A DNA stretch of 64,000 nucleotides, from the NCBI RefSeq assembly GCF_019599145.1, contig NZ_CP080647.1, positions 2,294,001 to 2,358,000 on the forward strand. Direction: 5' to 3'. The translations under genes were made by a program, and so were the position numbers. The notes under the pieces are model-generated. The model was not told where the DNA came from. It searched no databases and saw only the letters and a list, made by a program, of their open reading frames with translations. Positions 25,555-34,106 of the stretch are shown piece by piece (the first letter of the stretch is position 1; each line of letters begins with the position of its first letter). This DNA is from Streptomyces akebiae (GTDB lineage: Bacteria > Actinomycetota > Actinomycetes > Streptomycetales > Streptomycetaceae).

Positions 25555-26900
25555 CCGACCTGCTCCTTCCCGCGGTCGAGCTGTTCGTTGATGGTGGAGT
25601 TGAGGCGCCCGGCGAGGGTGTCGACGGAGATCTCGCCCTTCATCGCCGCCGGTGCCACCTGGTTGAAGAGGGCCTTGAAGCCCTCCGCCGTGATGTAGGG
25701 GGTGAAGGAGATCACCGAGAAGTGCTCCAGCTCGGCCTCCTGTGCCGCCAGCACCCGGCGCTGGTGGTCGTGTTCGGCCGGCATCAGCGGCCGCAGCGAC
25801 TTCAGGCTCGGGATGCCCCAGCCGCCGCCCGCGCGGGCCTTGGCCGGCGCCTCGCCGAAGAACCACTCGAAGACCCGCCAGGCGGCGTCCTTGTTCCGTG
25901 CCTTCCTCGGCATCCAGAAACCGGTACCGCCCTGGCAGGGGCTGACCCGGGCGCCGCCCGCGAAGACCGGGGCGGGGGCCAGCCGGGACACCTTCGCCAG
26001 CTTCTCGTCGGTGTTGATCATCCCGCCGAGCCAGTAGCCGCTGTTGCTCATGGCCATGCGGCCCGCCTGGTAGGTGGGCCCGTCCCAGGCGTTGGGGTCG
26101 GGCTGGATCGCGCTCGGGCCCACCCTGGTCCGGCAGTAGTCGATGTACCAGCCCAGTGCCTTACGGGCCTCCGGGGTGGTGAAGTCGATCCGGGCGAGGT
26201 CGTCGTCGAAGAGACTGCCACCGGCGGCCGCCGTCAGGGTCGAGAGGTTGGTGGCCTCGTAGAGACCGTTGTAGCTGCCGCCGAAGACGATGGTCTGACC
26301 GTTCCTCCGCCGGGTGAGCCGCTCGGCCCGGTCCAGCCACTCCTCGTAGGTGACCGGCTCGGACGTGGGCGGGTACGCGATGCCCGCCTCGTCGAAGTGC
26401 GCGGTGTTGTACCAGTACATGGAGTCCTGGGAGAAGTCCTTCACCATCCCGTAGCGCGGCCCCTTCCCCTGGGTGCGGCCGTCGTAGCGCCACAGGTCGT
26501 TGACCGGGTCGAGGTCGTCGGCCTTCAGCACGGTGCTCGCGGCGAAGTACGGGTCCAGTTCCTCGGCCACGTCACGCGCCGCGTAGTACGGCGTGTCCAC
26601 GGCGCCCACGCCGCGCACCAGATCGGGCGGGTTCCCGCTGGTCAGCATCGCGATCAGCTTGGTGATGTCGTACCTCACCGTGACGATGCGGATGCCGAGG
26701 CCACGCTGGGCCTGCCTGATCAGTTCCGGGGAGATGTCCTCGGCCTTCACCATCAGCGTGACGGTCTCGCCCGAACCGCCGACACCACCGGCCACGGGGA
26801 GCGCACAGCCGTTCAGAGCCGCCCCAGCGGCCGTGACACCGGCCGCCGAGAGGGCGAGGAATCGACGGCGGCTCAGGGGACCATCGGCACGGGTATGCAT
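25551..26900 (-). CDS. Sugar ABC importer substrate-binding lipoprotein (Tat type)
   Basis: 449 aa. ATG 26900 follows GGAGGTGAGG at good spacing; longer starts only add shadow sequence. The signal peptide combines a twin-arginine motif (LSRRRFLAL) with a lipobox (ALNGC), so the protein is probably exported folded and lipid-anchored. The mature domain is a family-1 extracellular binding protein: DPYFAASTVLKADDLDP, MVKDFSQDSMYWYNTAHFDEAG and GTGFWMPRKARNKDAAWRVFEWF. It heads the operon SBP-MalF-MalG-GH28-lyase-lyase. Palindromes at 26942 and 27011 flank a predicted promoter. Confidence 0.88.
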   Translation of the reverse strand: MHTRADGPLSRRRFLALSAAGVTAAGAALNGCALPVAGGVGGSGETVTLMVKAEDISPELIRQAQRGLGIRIVTVRYDITKLIAMLTSGNPPDLVRGVGAVDTPYYAARDVAEELDPYFAASTVLKADDLDPVNDLWRYDGRTQGKGPRYGMVKDFSQDSMYWYNTAHFDEAGIAYPPTSEPVTYEEWLDRAERLTRRRNGQTIVFGGSYNGLYEATNLSTLTAAAGGSLFDDDLARIDFTTPEARKALGWYIDYCRTRVGPSAIQPDPNAWDGPTYQAGRMAMSNSGYWLGGMINTDEKLAKVSRLAPAPVFAGGARVSPCQGGTGFWMPRKARNKDAAWRVFEWFFGEAPAKARAGGGWGIPSLKSLRPLMPAEHDHQRRVLAAQEAELEHFSVISFTPYITAEGFKALFNQVAPAAMKGEISVDTLAGRLNSTINEQLDRGKEQVG

Positions 26901-26941
26901 GGACACCTCACCTCCACGAGCAGTGACCACCTCTCGACAAC

Positions 26942-26949
26942 AACCGGTT
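26942..26949. promoter_or_regulatory. AACCGGTT operator-like palindrome
   Basis: Perfect 8-bp palindrome with central CG, about 20 bp downstream of the predicted -10 of the 26900 operon, where a repressor would block transcription. Confidence 0.4.
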
Positions 26950-26969
26950 TCTACCGGCCGACGGGGCAG

Positions 26970-26998
26970 AGCTTGTTCCTGACCGCAAACCGCGTCAA
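26970..26998 (-). promoter_or_regulatory. Predicted promoter of the lyase/ABC operon
   Basis: Minus strand: -35 TTGACG (26998-26993), 17-bp spacer, -10 CAAGCT (26975-26970), weak in the -10 box. Confidence 0.35.
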
Positions 26999-27010
26999 GA
27001 GGCTCGACCA

Positions 27011-27022
27011 GTTTTCGAAAAC
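27011..27022. promoter_or_regulatory. GTTTTCGAAAAC perfect palindrome
   Basis: 12-bp perfect palindrome with central CG, just upstream of the predicted -35 box of the 26900 operon; a good LacI-family operator candidate. Confidence 0.5.
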
Positions 27023-27165
27023 TCCGCGTAACCCCCGGGACATGGCCGGATGCCACTCCGGGCGGGGGCGGACCCCCGTGCGACCAGGGCAAATTCGCCG
27101 AATCGGCTACGGTTTCCGGTCACCACGCGAGTCAGGTCACGAGCTCGAACTGCGTCACCTGCTGG

Positions 27166-27173
27166 AACCGGTT
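27166..27173. promoter_or_regulatory. Second AACCGGTT palindrome
   Basis: Same 8-bp core as at 26942, within GGAACCGGTTGTC. The repeat of the core in one spacer suggests one regulator binding twice. Confidence 0.35.
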
Positions 27174-27244
27174 GTCGTGCGGCCGAGATCCTGATCCACT
27201 TCCGGAGCCGTATCGCCTACACCTCGACCGTTTCGGCAACCGGC

Positions 27245-27311
27245 CACATGACCACCTGGCACATGACCACCTGGCACACGGCCACCTGACACATGGCCAC
27301 CTGACACATGG
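27245..27311. repeat. 15-bp tandem repeat, about 4.5 copies
   Basis: Units start at 27245, 27260, 27275 and 27290, with a partial copy at 27305. The first two, CACATGACCACCTGG, are identical; later ones differ at two to four positions. The repeat ends two bases before the palindrome at 27313. No reading frame through it looks like a gene. Confidence 0.85.
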
Positions 27312-27312
27312 A

Positions 27313-27324
27313 GTAATCGATTAC
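27313..27324. promoter_or_regulatory. GTAATCGATTAC perfect palindrome
   Basis: 12-bp perfect palindrome fitting the general LacI/GalR consensus GTAAnCGnTTAC. It sits directly next to the 15-bp repeat array and mid-way between the divergent genes. Confidence 0.5.
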
Positions 27325-27495
27325 GCCACATCGGGACATCAACCACCCCTTCTGTCGCGGCAGACACCCCTCACCCCCCGGAGCTGGCCGACATCTTCCG
27401 GCCGCCCACCCCACGTCCCCTCCCGTAGCCGCACGACCTGCGCATACGCAGACGACCTCAGGCGAGCCACGGAGTGCGACACCCGATCGCGACGA

Positions 27496-27525
27496 TTGAC
27501 CGTCCGCCGGAACCGGATCTACGGT
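27496..27525 (+). promoter_or_regulatory. Predicted promoter of the 27595 dehydrogenase gene
   Basis: -35 TTGACC (27496-27501), 18-bp spacer, -10 TACGGT (27520-27525). The operator-like palindrome at 27540 lies where transcription should start. Confidence 0.5.
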
Positions 27526-27539
27526 AGAAGACGTTTTCT

Positions 27540-27550
27540 GAAACTGTTTC
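27540..27550. promoter_or_regulatory. GAAACTGTTTC inverted repeat
   Basis: Perfect 5-1-5 inverted repeat, 15 bp after the predicted -10 box and 45 bp before the start codon at 27595; likely repressor site. Confidence 0.5.
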
Positions 27551-27594
27551 CCGCAGCAGCCCCTGCGTCCACCCCCCTGCTCTCCAGGAGAGTC

Positions 27595-28608
27595 ATGCCC
27601 AGCGCCCAGTCGACGCGAGCCGTGTTCGCCATGGATCCGGTGCATCTGCCCCTGCTCTTCCCGCCTCCGCTCATGGCACGGCTCCGGGAGGTGATCGAGA
27701 TCGATCCCGAGGTCGTGGTGCGGGACTTCACGGATCCGGTGGCCACCTCCGCACTGGCCGGCGCCGAGGTGCTGATCACCGGCTGGGGCTGTCCGCACCT
27801 CGACGCGGAGGTACTGGCGGCGGCGCCCCGGCTGCGTACCGTCCTGCATGCCGCCGGCTCGGTCCGCGCGCTGGTCGGCGAAGCCCTCTGGCAGCGCGGG
27901 GTCACCGTCTCCAGCGCGGTGGCCGGCAACGCGCTGCCGGTCGCCGAGTACACCCTGGCGATGATCCTGCTGGCCGGAAAGGACGCCTTCGACCAGCGCG
28001 AACGCTTCCGCAGGACACACACCTACCCCTCCCCCGCCGAGACCGCGGCCATCGGCAACGTCGGCCGCCGGGTCGGAGTCATCGGGGCCTCGCGCGTCGG
28101 CCGCCGACTCCTGGAACTGCTGAAGCCGTTCGACTTCGCCGTCTCGCTGTACGACCCCTACGTCGACACGGCGGGGGCCGCCGCACTGGGCGCCGAGCCG
28201 ATGGCGCTGGACGACCTGCTGCGGACCAGCGACATCGTCAGCCTGCACGCCCCCGACATCCCCGAGACCTATCGCATGCTCGACCGCGGCAGACTCGCGC
28301 TCATCCGGGACGGCGGTGTGCTCATCAACACCTCACGGGGCGCCCTCGTCGACCCCGAGGCGCTCACCGACGAGTTGCTCTCCGGCCGGCTCAGCGCGGT
28401 CCTGGACGTGACCGAACCCGAACCGCTGCCCGTCGGTTCCCCGCTCTACCGCCTCCCCAACGTCTTCCTCACCCCGCACATCGCGGGCTCCCTCGGCAAC
28501 GAGCTGGAGCGCCTCGGCCGTACCGTCGTCGAGGAGCTGGAGCGTCTCGCCTCGGGGCTGCCACCGGCCCACGAGGTACGGCACACGGATCTGGCCAGGG
28601 TCGCCTGA
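27595..28608 (+). CDS. D-isomer 2-hydroxyacid dehydrogenase family protein
   Basis: 337 aa. ATG 27595 follows CCAGGAG. The C-terminal two thirds are the NAD(P)-binding domain (VGVIGASRVGRRLLELL, with Asp in LYDPYVD selecting NAD). The catalytic triad is partly visible: Arg in LINTSRGALVD and His in TPHIAGSLGNE; the Glu is probably in LDVTEPEPL. Such enzymes interconvert 2-keto and 2-hydroxy acids. Next to uronide-degrading genes it might reduce a keto-acid from uronic acid or rhamnose breakdown, but the substrate is not predictable. Transcribed alone from its own promoter, divergent from the lyase operon. Confidence 0.82.
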   Translation: MPSAQSTRAVFAMDPVHLPLLFPPPLMARLREVIEIDPEVVVRDFTDPVATSALAGAEVLITGWGCPHLDAEVLAAAPRLRTVLHAAGSVRALVGEALWQRGVTVSSAVAGNALPVAEYTLAMILLAGKDAFDQRERFRRTHTYPSPAETAAIGNVGRRVGVIGASRVGRRLLELLKPFDFAVSLYDPYVDTAGAAALGAEPMALDDLLRTSDIVSLHAPDIPETYRMLDRGRLALIRDGGVLINTSRGALVDPEALTDELLSGRLSAVLDVTEPEPLPVGSPLYRLPNVFLTPHIAGSLGNELERLGRTVVEELERLASGLPPAHEVRHTDLARVA

Positions 28609-28671
28609 CCCGTGCCCCCACGCGTCCTCGCACCTCACGCCGCGGCCGTCCCGCGGGAAGGACACGATGCG

Positions 28672-28757
28672 GTGAGCCGGCGCAGGGCGTCGGGCGGGCC
28701 GGGCCGGGCGACCATCCGCAACGTGGCCCGACGGGCGGGGTCTCGGTGGCCGTCGCG
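28672..28757 (+). pseudogene. Decayed LacI-family regulator, N-terminal remnant
   Basis: GTG 28672 with AAGGA upstream opens a frame reading SRRRASGGPGRATIRNVARRAG, the start of a LacI HTH. One missing G in the run at 28737-28740 shifts the frame; restoring it continues GVSVAVA and then stop. After that nothing resembles the rest of a LacI protein. The break is next to the 16-bp palindrome at 28755. The downstream 330 bp to the next gene has no other gene. Confidence 0.6.
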
Positions 28758-28770
28758 TAAACGTTTTCGC
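28755..28770. promoter_or_regulatory. 16-bp operator-like palindrome GCGTAAACGTTTTCGC
   Basis: A nearly perfect inverted repeat (a single mismatched pair) around AAACGTTT, typical of LacI-family operators, located where the LacI remnant breaks off. Confidence 0.5.
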
Positions 28771-28921
28771 GCCACCGATCGCCGCGCGCACCCGCTCCAC
28801 CATGGCCGCATCCTGATCGACGCGTCTCTGACCTGCGCACTCACCGTAACCCGGCGGCCACCGGACGACAGCTTCCGGCAACCCCGACGACCATCCGGCG
28901 TAACAATTTGCCGTCGCGCTC

Positions 28922-28951
28922 TTGCGTGGAGCCGATCAGGCGACCTACGTT
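28922..28951 (+). promoter_or_regulatory. Predicted promoter of the second sugar ABC operon
   Basis: -35 TTGCGT (28922-28927), 18-bp spacer, -10 TACGTT (28946-28951). Two operator-like pieces follow, AACCGTTTAC near 28959 and AACGTT at 28972. Confidence 0.35.
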
Positions 28952-29089
28952 TCACAGCAACCGTTTACTACAACGTTCCGCAGGGGTCCCGAGACCCGAG
29001 CTGACGGTCCGCCTCGCTCGCAGTCGCCCCACCGAGCCGCCCCTCGCTCCCCCTTCCGCGATCGTCTACGTCTCGAAGGATGCCGTTCG

Positions 29090-30430
29090 ATGAACTCCAG
29101 CAGCCCCCGGAGAAGGTTCGCCCGCATCGCCGTCGCGAGTGTGGCGCTGACAGGTCTGCTCGCCGCGTGCGGTGGTTCGGGCTCGGGCGACGACGGCTCC
29201 TCCGGAGCCACCGGCCCGGTCACCCTCCCGTTCTGGGGCTGGGCCAACGGCCAGGAAGCCCTCGTCAAGTCGTTCAACGCCGCCCACAAGGACGTCCAGC
29301 TCAAGTACACCAAGGTCACCGACCAGCTGACCATGCAGAAGCAGCTCAGCAACGCGGTGAAGGCGGGCAACGCGCCCTGTCTGGTGCAGAACACCGCCGA
29401 GTACGTGACGACCTGGGTGTCGCAGGGCGCGCTCGCCGACATCACCGAGTACGTCGGGTCGAGCGCGGACAAGTTCAACGCCGGCGCGTGGGCCGGTGTC
29501 CAGGTGCAGGGCAAGGTCTACGGCGTGCCCACCAGCTCGGCGCCCGCGTTCACGATCTATCGCACCGACGTCTTCGAGAAGTACGGCCTGAAGGCCCCGG
29601 CCACCTGGGACGACTTCATAGCCGCCGGCAAGGTTCTGAAGAAGCACGGCATCCACATCACCAACTACGCCGGTGAGGACCCGAGCACCCTGGAGGTGCT
29701 GGCCATGCAGGCCGGCGCCCACTGGTACGCGATCGACGGCGACTCCTGGAAGGTGGACTTCCAGGACGAGGGCAGCCTGAAGGCGGCCGACGTGATCCAG
29801 CAGATCATCGACGGCGACCTCAACTCCAAGCTCTCGTTCGCCGACTACGCGGCCGTGCAGCGCAACTACGACAAGGGCGGCACGGTCACCCGGCAGATCT
29901 CCACCTGGCAGATGGCCGGCATGGTGCAGAACTTCACCGACTCCTTCGGCGACTGGGCGCTCACCCCGTGGCCGACGTACAAGGGGGAGGCGGCGAAGAC
30001 TCCGGCCGGCACCAACCAGAGCGGTGGCATGAACCTGGTCACCGAGCAGTGCGAGCACAAGAAGCAGGCGGCGGAGGCGGCCCTGTGGCTGTCCACGGAC
30101 CCCGGCGCGGTGAAGTCGATGGCGAGCCCCGAGACCGGCAGCGGTGTGATGCCCGGACTGGCCGACAGCGACTCGTTCGTCGCCGAGGCGATCTCCGAGA
30201 AGCTGCTGGGCGACAACTACGAGCCGGCCAAGAAGATCGTCACGGACAGCCTGGGCACCGTCACCACCGACTGGGTCTACGGCCCGAACTGGACCGCCAT
30301 GTTCACCGAGCTGCAGAGCGAGTGGGGCAAGGTAGTCAGCAAGGAGCAGAAGGTCACCGACCTGCTCGCCCACATGCAGGAGTGGACGGTCGAGGACCTG
30401 AAGTCGCGCGGCATCAACGTCAAGGGCTGA
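29090..30430 (+). CDS. Sugar ABC importer substrate-binding lipoprotein
   Basis: 446 aa. ATG 29090 with AAGGA nine bases upstream. Sec lipoprotein signal with lipobox LLAAC, then a Gly/Ser linker. The mature part is a family-1 extracellular solute-binding protein: LPFWGWANGQEALVKSFNAAHKD at the start, QGKVYGVPTSSAPAFTIYRTDVF, and TWDDFIAAGKVLKKHGI. It heads a four-gene operon with two permeases and a GH43 enzyme, so it likely captures an arabinose- or xylose-containing oligosaccharide. Unlike the binding protein at 25551 it uses a Sec, not Tat, lipoprotein signal. Confidence 0.9.
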   Translation: MNSSSPRRRFARIAVASVALTGLLAACGGSGSGDDGSSGATGPVTLPFWGWANGQEALVKSFNAAHKDVQLKYTKVTDQLTMQKQLSNAVKAGNAPCLVQNTAEYVTTWVSQGALADITEYVGSSADKFNAGAWAGVQVQGKVYGVPTSSAPAFTIYRTDVFEKYGLKAPATWDDFIAAGKVLKKHGIHITNYAGEDPSTLEVLAMQAGAHWYAIDGDSWKVDFQDEGSLKAADVIQQIIDGDLNSKLSFADYAAVQRNYDKGGTVTRQISTWQMAGMVQNFTDSFGDWALTPWPTYKGEAAKTPAGTNQSGGMNLVTEQCEHKKQAAEAALWLSTDPGAVKSMASPETGSGVMPGLADSDSFVAEAISEKLLGDNYEPAKKIVTDSLGTVTTDWVYGPNWTAMFTELQSEWGKVVSKEQKVTDLLAHMQEWTVEDLKSRGINVKG

Positions 30431-30441
30431 GGCATCTTTCG

Positions 30442-31326
30442 ATGATTCGCTCCCAACGCTGGAAGGGTGCCGCGTTCACGGTGCCCTTCCAGCTCGGATT
30501 CGTCTTCCTCTATCTGCTGCCCATCGCCTACGCGGTCTACGAGTCGCTGTTCCAGGAGAAGCGGTCCGGGCTCGGCCTCGGTGGCGCGACCCGGGAGTTC
30601 ACCGGGTTCGACAACTACCAGCTGGGGCTGACCGACTCGGCGTTCATGGGCTCGATCCTGCGGGTGGTGCTGTTCGCCTGCGTGCAGATCCCGTTCATGC
30701 TGCTGGTCAGCCTCGTCCTGGCGCTGTTCCTGGACGCGCTCACCGCGAAGGCCGCGAACCGGTTCCGGATCGTGCTGCTGGTCCCGTACATGATCCCCGG
30801 TGTGGTCGCGGCGATCGTGTGGATCAACCTGTACAGCCCGGCCGTGGGCCCGCTGACCCCGATGGGCGACTTCCTCGGGTTCGACTGGAACTTCTTCGCG
30901 CCCTCCATGGTGTGGCCGTCCATCGGCAATCTGCTCACCTGGCACGGCATCGGCTACAACATGGTGATCATCTACTCGGCGCTCCAAGGGGTGCCCCGCG
31001 AGCTGTTCGAGGCGGCCCGTCTCGACGGCGCCTCCGAGATCCGGATCGCCCTGAGCATCAAGATCCCGTTCGTGCGCGCGGCGCTGGTGCTGACCGGCCT
31101 GCTGTCGATCATCCAGATGCTGCAGCTCTTCAACGAGCCGGCGCTGTTCCGGAACATCACCCCCGAGACCGTCGACGGCAGCTTCACCCCCATCATGATC
31201 ATCTACAACCAGGCGTTCAACGCGGGCAACTACCAGTACGCCGCCGCCCTGTCGGTGCTCCTCGCCCTGATCCTCGGTGTCGCCTCCCTCCTCTTCTACC
31301 GGCTGACCTCGAAGGAGGTCGACTGA
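30442..31326 (+). CDS. Sugar ABC importer permease (MalF-like, CUT1)
   Basis: 294 aa, six TM helices. The EAA loop reads PRELFEAARLDGASEIRIALSIKIP. It starts 11 bases after the binding-protein stop, and its own stop overlaps the next ATG by one base (TGATG). Forms the heteromeric membrane channel with the product of 31326-32267. Confidence 0.9.
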   Translation: MIRSQRWKGAAFTVPFQLGFVFLYLLPIAYAVYESLFQEKRSGLGLGGATREFTGFDNYQLGLTDSAFMGSILRVVLFACVQIPFMLLVSLVLALFLDALTAKAANRFRIVLLVPYMIPGVVAAIVWINLYSPAVGPLTPMGDFLGFDWNFFAPSMVWPSIGNLLTWHGIGYNMVIIYSALQGVPRELFEAARLDGASEIRIALSIKIPFVRAALVLTGLLSIIQMLQLFNEPALFRNITPETVDGSFTPIMIIYNQAFNAGNYQYAAALSVLLALILGVASLLFYRLTSKEVD

Positions 31327-32267
31327 TGGCCACGACCACCGACTCCCCCAGCACCCCGGCGAAGTCCGCCGAGTCGGGGAGGTCAGGCTCGCCCCCCGTA
31401 CGGCGGATCGCCGGCCCCGACCCCGCCTCGCGCGGGCGCGGCGGCCAGCGCTTCATCCTGCTCGGCCTGATCCTGGCCAGTGTCTACAGCCTGTTCCCCG
31501 TGTGGTGGCTGATCGTCGCCGCCACGAAGGACCAGGTCGGGCTGTATCAGAGCAACGGCCTGTGGTTCTCCGGCATGCACCTCTGGGACAACCTGCACCA
31601 GCTGTTCACCTACGAGGACGGCATCTTCCTGCGCTGGACGGCCAACTCGTTCCTGTACGCCGGTGTCGGCTCCCTCGGCGGCACGTTCATCGCGCTGGCA
31701 ACCGGTTACGGCCTGGCCCGCTTCGACTTCCCCGGCCGGGGCGTGGTGTTCGCGGCCGTGGTGGGCTCCTTCCTGATCCCCATCGCCCTGCTCACGCTTC
31801 CGCTGTATCTGATGTTCTCGAAGATCGGCCTGGTCGACACACCCTGGGCGATGCTGATCCCCTGCCTCATCAACCCCTTCAGCGTGTATCTGGCGAAGGT
31901 CTACACCGAGGCGACGATCCCCTTCGAACTGCTGGAGGCGGCGCGGATCGACGGCGCCGGTGAGCTGCGGATCTTCTTCAGCATCGTGCTGCGGATGATG
32001 ACCACGGGCGGCGCGACGGTCTTCCTGCTGGCCTTCGTCAACACCTGGAACGCCTTCTTCCTGCCCCTCACCGTCCTGCGCGGCGAGGAGAACTGGACCC
32101 TCAACCTCGGCCTCTACAACTGGACGGGCAAGCGCGCCGAGTCCGGCATCGACGTGACCAGCCTCGTCCTGACCGGCGCCCTCCTCTCCATCGTCCCGCT
32201 GGCGATCATGATGACCGCGATGCGCCGCTACTGGCGGACGGGCGTCACGCTGGGGGCGCTCAAGTGA
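31326..32267 (+). CDS. Sugar ABC importer permease (MalG-like, CUT1)
   Basis: 313 aa. An N-terminal Ser/Pro-rich tail of 40 residues precedes six TM helices. The EAA loop is PFELLEAARIDGAGELRIFFSIVL. The C-terminal YWRTGVTLGALK is typical of MalG-type subunits. The stop overlaps the GH43 start (GTGA), so enzyme and transporter are made together. No ATPase gene is in this operon either. Confidence 0.9.
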   Translation: MATTTDSPSTPAKSAESGRSGSPPVRRIAGPDPASRGRGGQRFILLGLILASVYSLFPVWWLIVAATKDQVGLYQSNGLWFSGMHLWDNLHQLFTYEDGIFLRWTANSFLYAGVGSLGGTFIALATGYGLARFDFPGRGVVFAAVVGSFLIPIALLTLPLYLMFSKIGLVDTPWAMLIPCLINPFSVYLAKVYTEATIPFELLEAARIDGAGELRIFFSIVLRMMTTGGATVFLLAFVNTWNAFFLPLTVLRGEENWTLNLGLYNWTGKRAESGIDVTSLVLTGALLSIVPLAIMMTAMRRYWRTGVTLGALK

Positions 32268-33922
32268 CCGCCGACGCGCGGCGGGCCGTGACCGTCGCCC
32301 GCAACCCGGTCATCCGTGGCTTCGCCCCCGACCCCTCCCTGATCAGGGTCGGCGAGTGGTACTACGTGGCGACCAGTTCGTTCGAGTGGTTCCCGACGAT
32401 CCCCCTGCACCGGTCCAGAGACCTGGCGCACTGGGAGTACGCCGGTCATGTGCGCGGAGCGGCCCCCGGCGGCTCGCTGCGGGGGGTCCCCGACTCGGCG
32501 GGCATCTGGGCGCCCTCACTGAGCTGGGACGGTGAGCGCTTCTGGGTGGTCTACACGATCGTGCGGTCGGTCGGCACGCGCTACTTCGACCTGGACACGT
32601 ACGTCAGTACGGCCACGGCGGTGGACGGGGAGTGGACCGCGCCGCGGCGGGTCGTGAGCCATGGCTTCGACCCCGCCCTGTTCCACCACGAGGGCCGGCT
32701 CTGGCTCCTCAACATGCAGAGCGACCACCGTCCCGGCGGCCGGCGGTTCGCCGGCATCGTCCTGACCGAGCTGGACCGCTCCACCCTGCGTCCCCTCGGC
32801 GACACCCATCTCCTGCTCCAGCACGACCGGTTGATCGAGGGTCCCAAGCTCCTGATCCGCGACGGCTGGTACTACCTGATCCTCGCCGAGGGCGGCACCG
32901 GGGTCGAACACGGGGTGCGGGTGGCGCGCAGCCGCACCCTGACCGGACCGTACGAACTCGACGAGCTGCCCCTGCTGACGACCCGGGACGACCCGAAGGT
33001 GCCGTTGCAGAAGGCCGGGCACGCCGAACTGGTCCGGACGCCCTCCGGCGAGTGGTTCCTGAGCCACCTCACCGCCCGCCCCCTGCACACCGCACACGGC
33101 ATCCGCTGCACCTTGGGCCGCGAGACCGCCGTCCAGGCGGTCACCTGGGACAGCGAGGGCTGGCCCCGGCTGCGGCAGGGGGGTTGGCATCCGGCGGTGG
33201 AGGTGGAGGTACCGGCTGCCGGGGCGCCGACTTCAGGGGTGCCTGACGGGGCGGGTCCCCCCGCGACCCCCGAGACCGTGCGTGCCTCGTCCGAAGGACT
33301 GCCGACCTGGCCCTGGAGCAGTCCGCGGGCCGCACCGGACGCCTCGTGGGTCGACACGACCACCCGCCCCGGCTGGATACGGCTGCGGGGCCGGCAGGGG
33401 CCCGAGTCGCTGTGGGACCAGAGCGTGCTGGCGCAGCGGATCACCGAGCACCGGGCGGAGGTGGAGGTCACCGTGGAGGCCCGGCCGCGCACCTTCGGCG
33501 AGGCCGCGGGGCTGACCCTGCGGTACAACACCGCCTCCTACCTCAGCCTCGATCTGACCTGGGCCGAGCCCGAGGGCGAACCGCAGCGCGGCCAGCAGTG
33601 GCGGGGCGAGGGCCGTACGGTGCTCAGCCTCCTGGAGCGCGACGGCGACGGCGCCCGGCAGGTGGCCGTCGTCGAGGTAGAGCCGGGCCAGCCGATCACC
33701 CTGGGGGCGAGCATCGACGGTGAGGAGGCTCGCTTCTGGTACCTCCACGACGGTCTCCGCACCCCCGTCGGCCCGCCCCTGGACTTCACCCACCTCTCGG
33801 ACGACTACGGCCCCAGACTCCGCTTCACCGGAACCCTGGCCGGCATCCACGCCCAGGACCTCGTCGCGGCGGAGTTCACGGCGGACTTCAGCGGGTTCCG
33901 ATTGGTGTGCGGGGCGGAGTGA
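32264..33922 (+). CDS. GH43 beta-xylosidase / arabinofuranosidase
   Basis: 552 aa from GTG 32264, coupled to the permease gene. There is no signal peptide, so it acts in the cytoplasm on imported oligosaccharides. Residues about 10-310 form the GH43 propeller: catalytic-base Asp in GFAPDPSLIRVGEWYYVATS, pKa-modulating Asp near GFDPALFHHEGR, and catalytic-acid Glu in DRLIEGPKLLIRDGWYYL. Residues about 360-552 are the C-terminal beta-sandwich found in GH43 beta-xylosidases (RQGPESLWDQSVLAQRITEHRAE). GH43 members of this length cut beta-1,4-xylose or alpha-L-arabinofuranose ends, often both. The substrate of the cognate transporter should be the same glycan. Confidence 0.88.
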   Translation: MTADARRAVTVARNPVIRGFAPDPSLIRVGEWYYVATSSFEWFPTIPLHRSRDLAHWEYAGHVRGAAPGGSLRGVPDSAGIWAPSLSWDGERFWVVYTIVRSVGTRYFDLDTYVSTATAVDGEWTAPRRVVSHGFDPALFHHEGRLWLLNMQSDHRPGGRRFAGIVLTELDRSTLRPLGDTHLLLQHDRLIEGPKLLIRDGWYYLILAEGGTGVEHGVRVARSRTLTGPYELDELPLLTTRDDPKVPLQKAGHAELVRTPSGEWFLSHLTARPLHTAHGIRCTLGRETAVQAVTWDSEGWPRLRQGGWHPAVEVEVPAAGAPTSGVPDGAGPPATPETVRASSEGLPTWPWSSPRAAPDASWVDTTTRPGWIRLRGRQGPESLWDQSVLAQRITEHRAEVEVTVEARPRTFGEAAGLTLRYNTASYLSLDLTWAEPEGEPQRGQQWRGEGRTVLSLLERDGDGARQVAVVEVEPGQPITLGASIDGEEARFWYLHDGLRTPVGPPLDFTHLSDDYGPRLRFTGTLAGIHAQDLVAAEFTADFSGFRLVCGAE

Positions 33923-34106
33923 GGTGACGGCGCGGGGCGACCGCGACGTTCCGGCGCGACCGGCCCCGTTCGCCGCTCGGACAGCCTCGTGCGCTGCTCG
34001 CCGCCGAGGGCACCGCCGGTGGCACCGAGTCCTCGCGGAGTCCCCCGGGGCCGTAAGCTCGCGGGGCAGTTGGTGCGAACGGTTCCATTTCGGGGCGCGG
34101 AGCGGC

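Larger units (their letters stand above)
26901..27594. promoter_or_regulatory. Divergent regulatory spacer, 694 bp
   Basis: No convincing gene is seen between the divergent operons. It holds two predicted promoters, five separate palindromes of LacI/GalR type and a 15-bp tandem repeat, listed individually. G+C is lower than in the flanking genes, as expected for non-coding control DNA. Confidence 0.7.

Noticed and set aside
27245..27311. CRISPR-like array
   Set aside because: Head-to-tail 15-bp tandem units with no spacers and no cas genes.
27155..27367. Minus-strand frame with HVPGG pentapeptide repeats
   Set aside because: It is just the translation of the 15-bp tandem repeat in an intergenic control region; no ribosome site or flanking domain.
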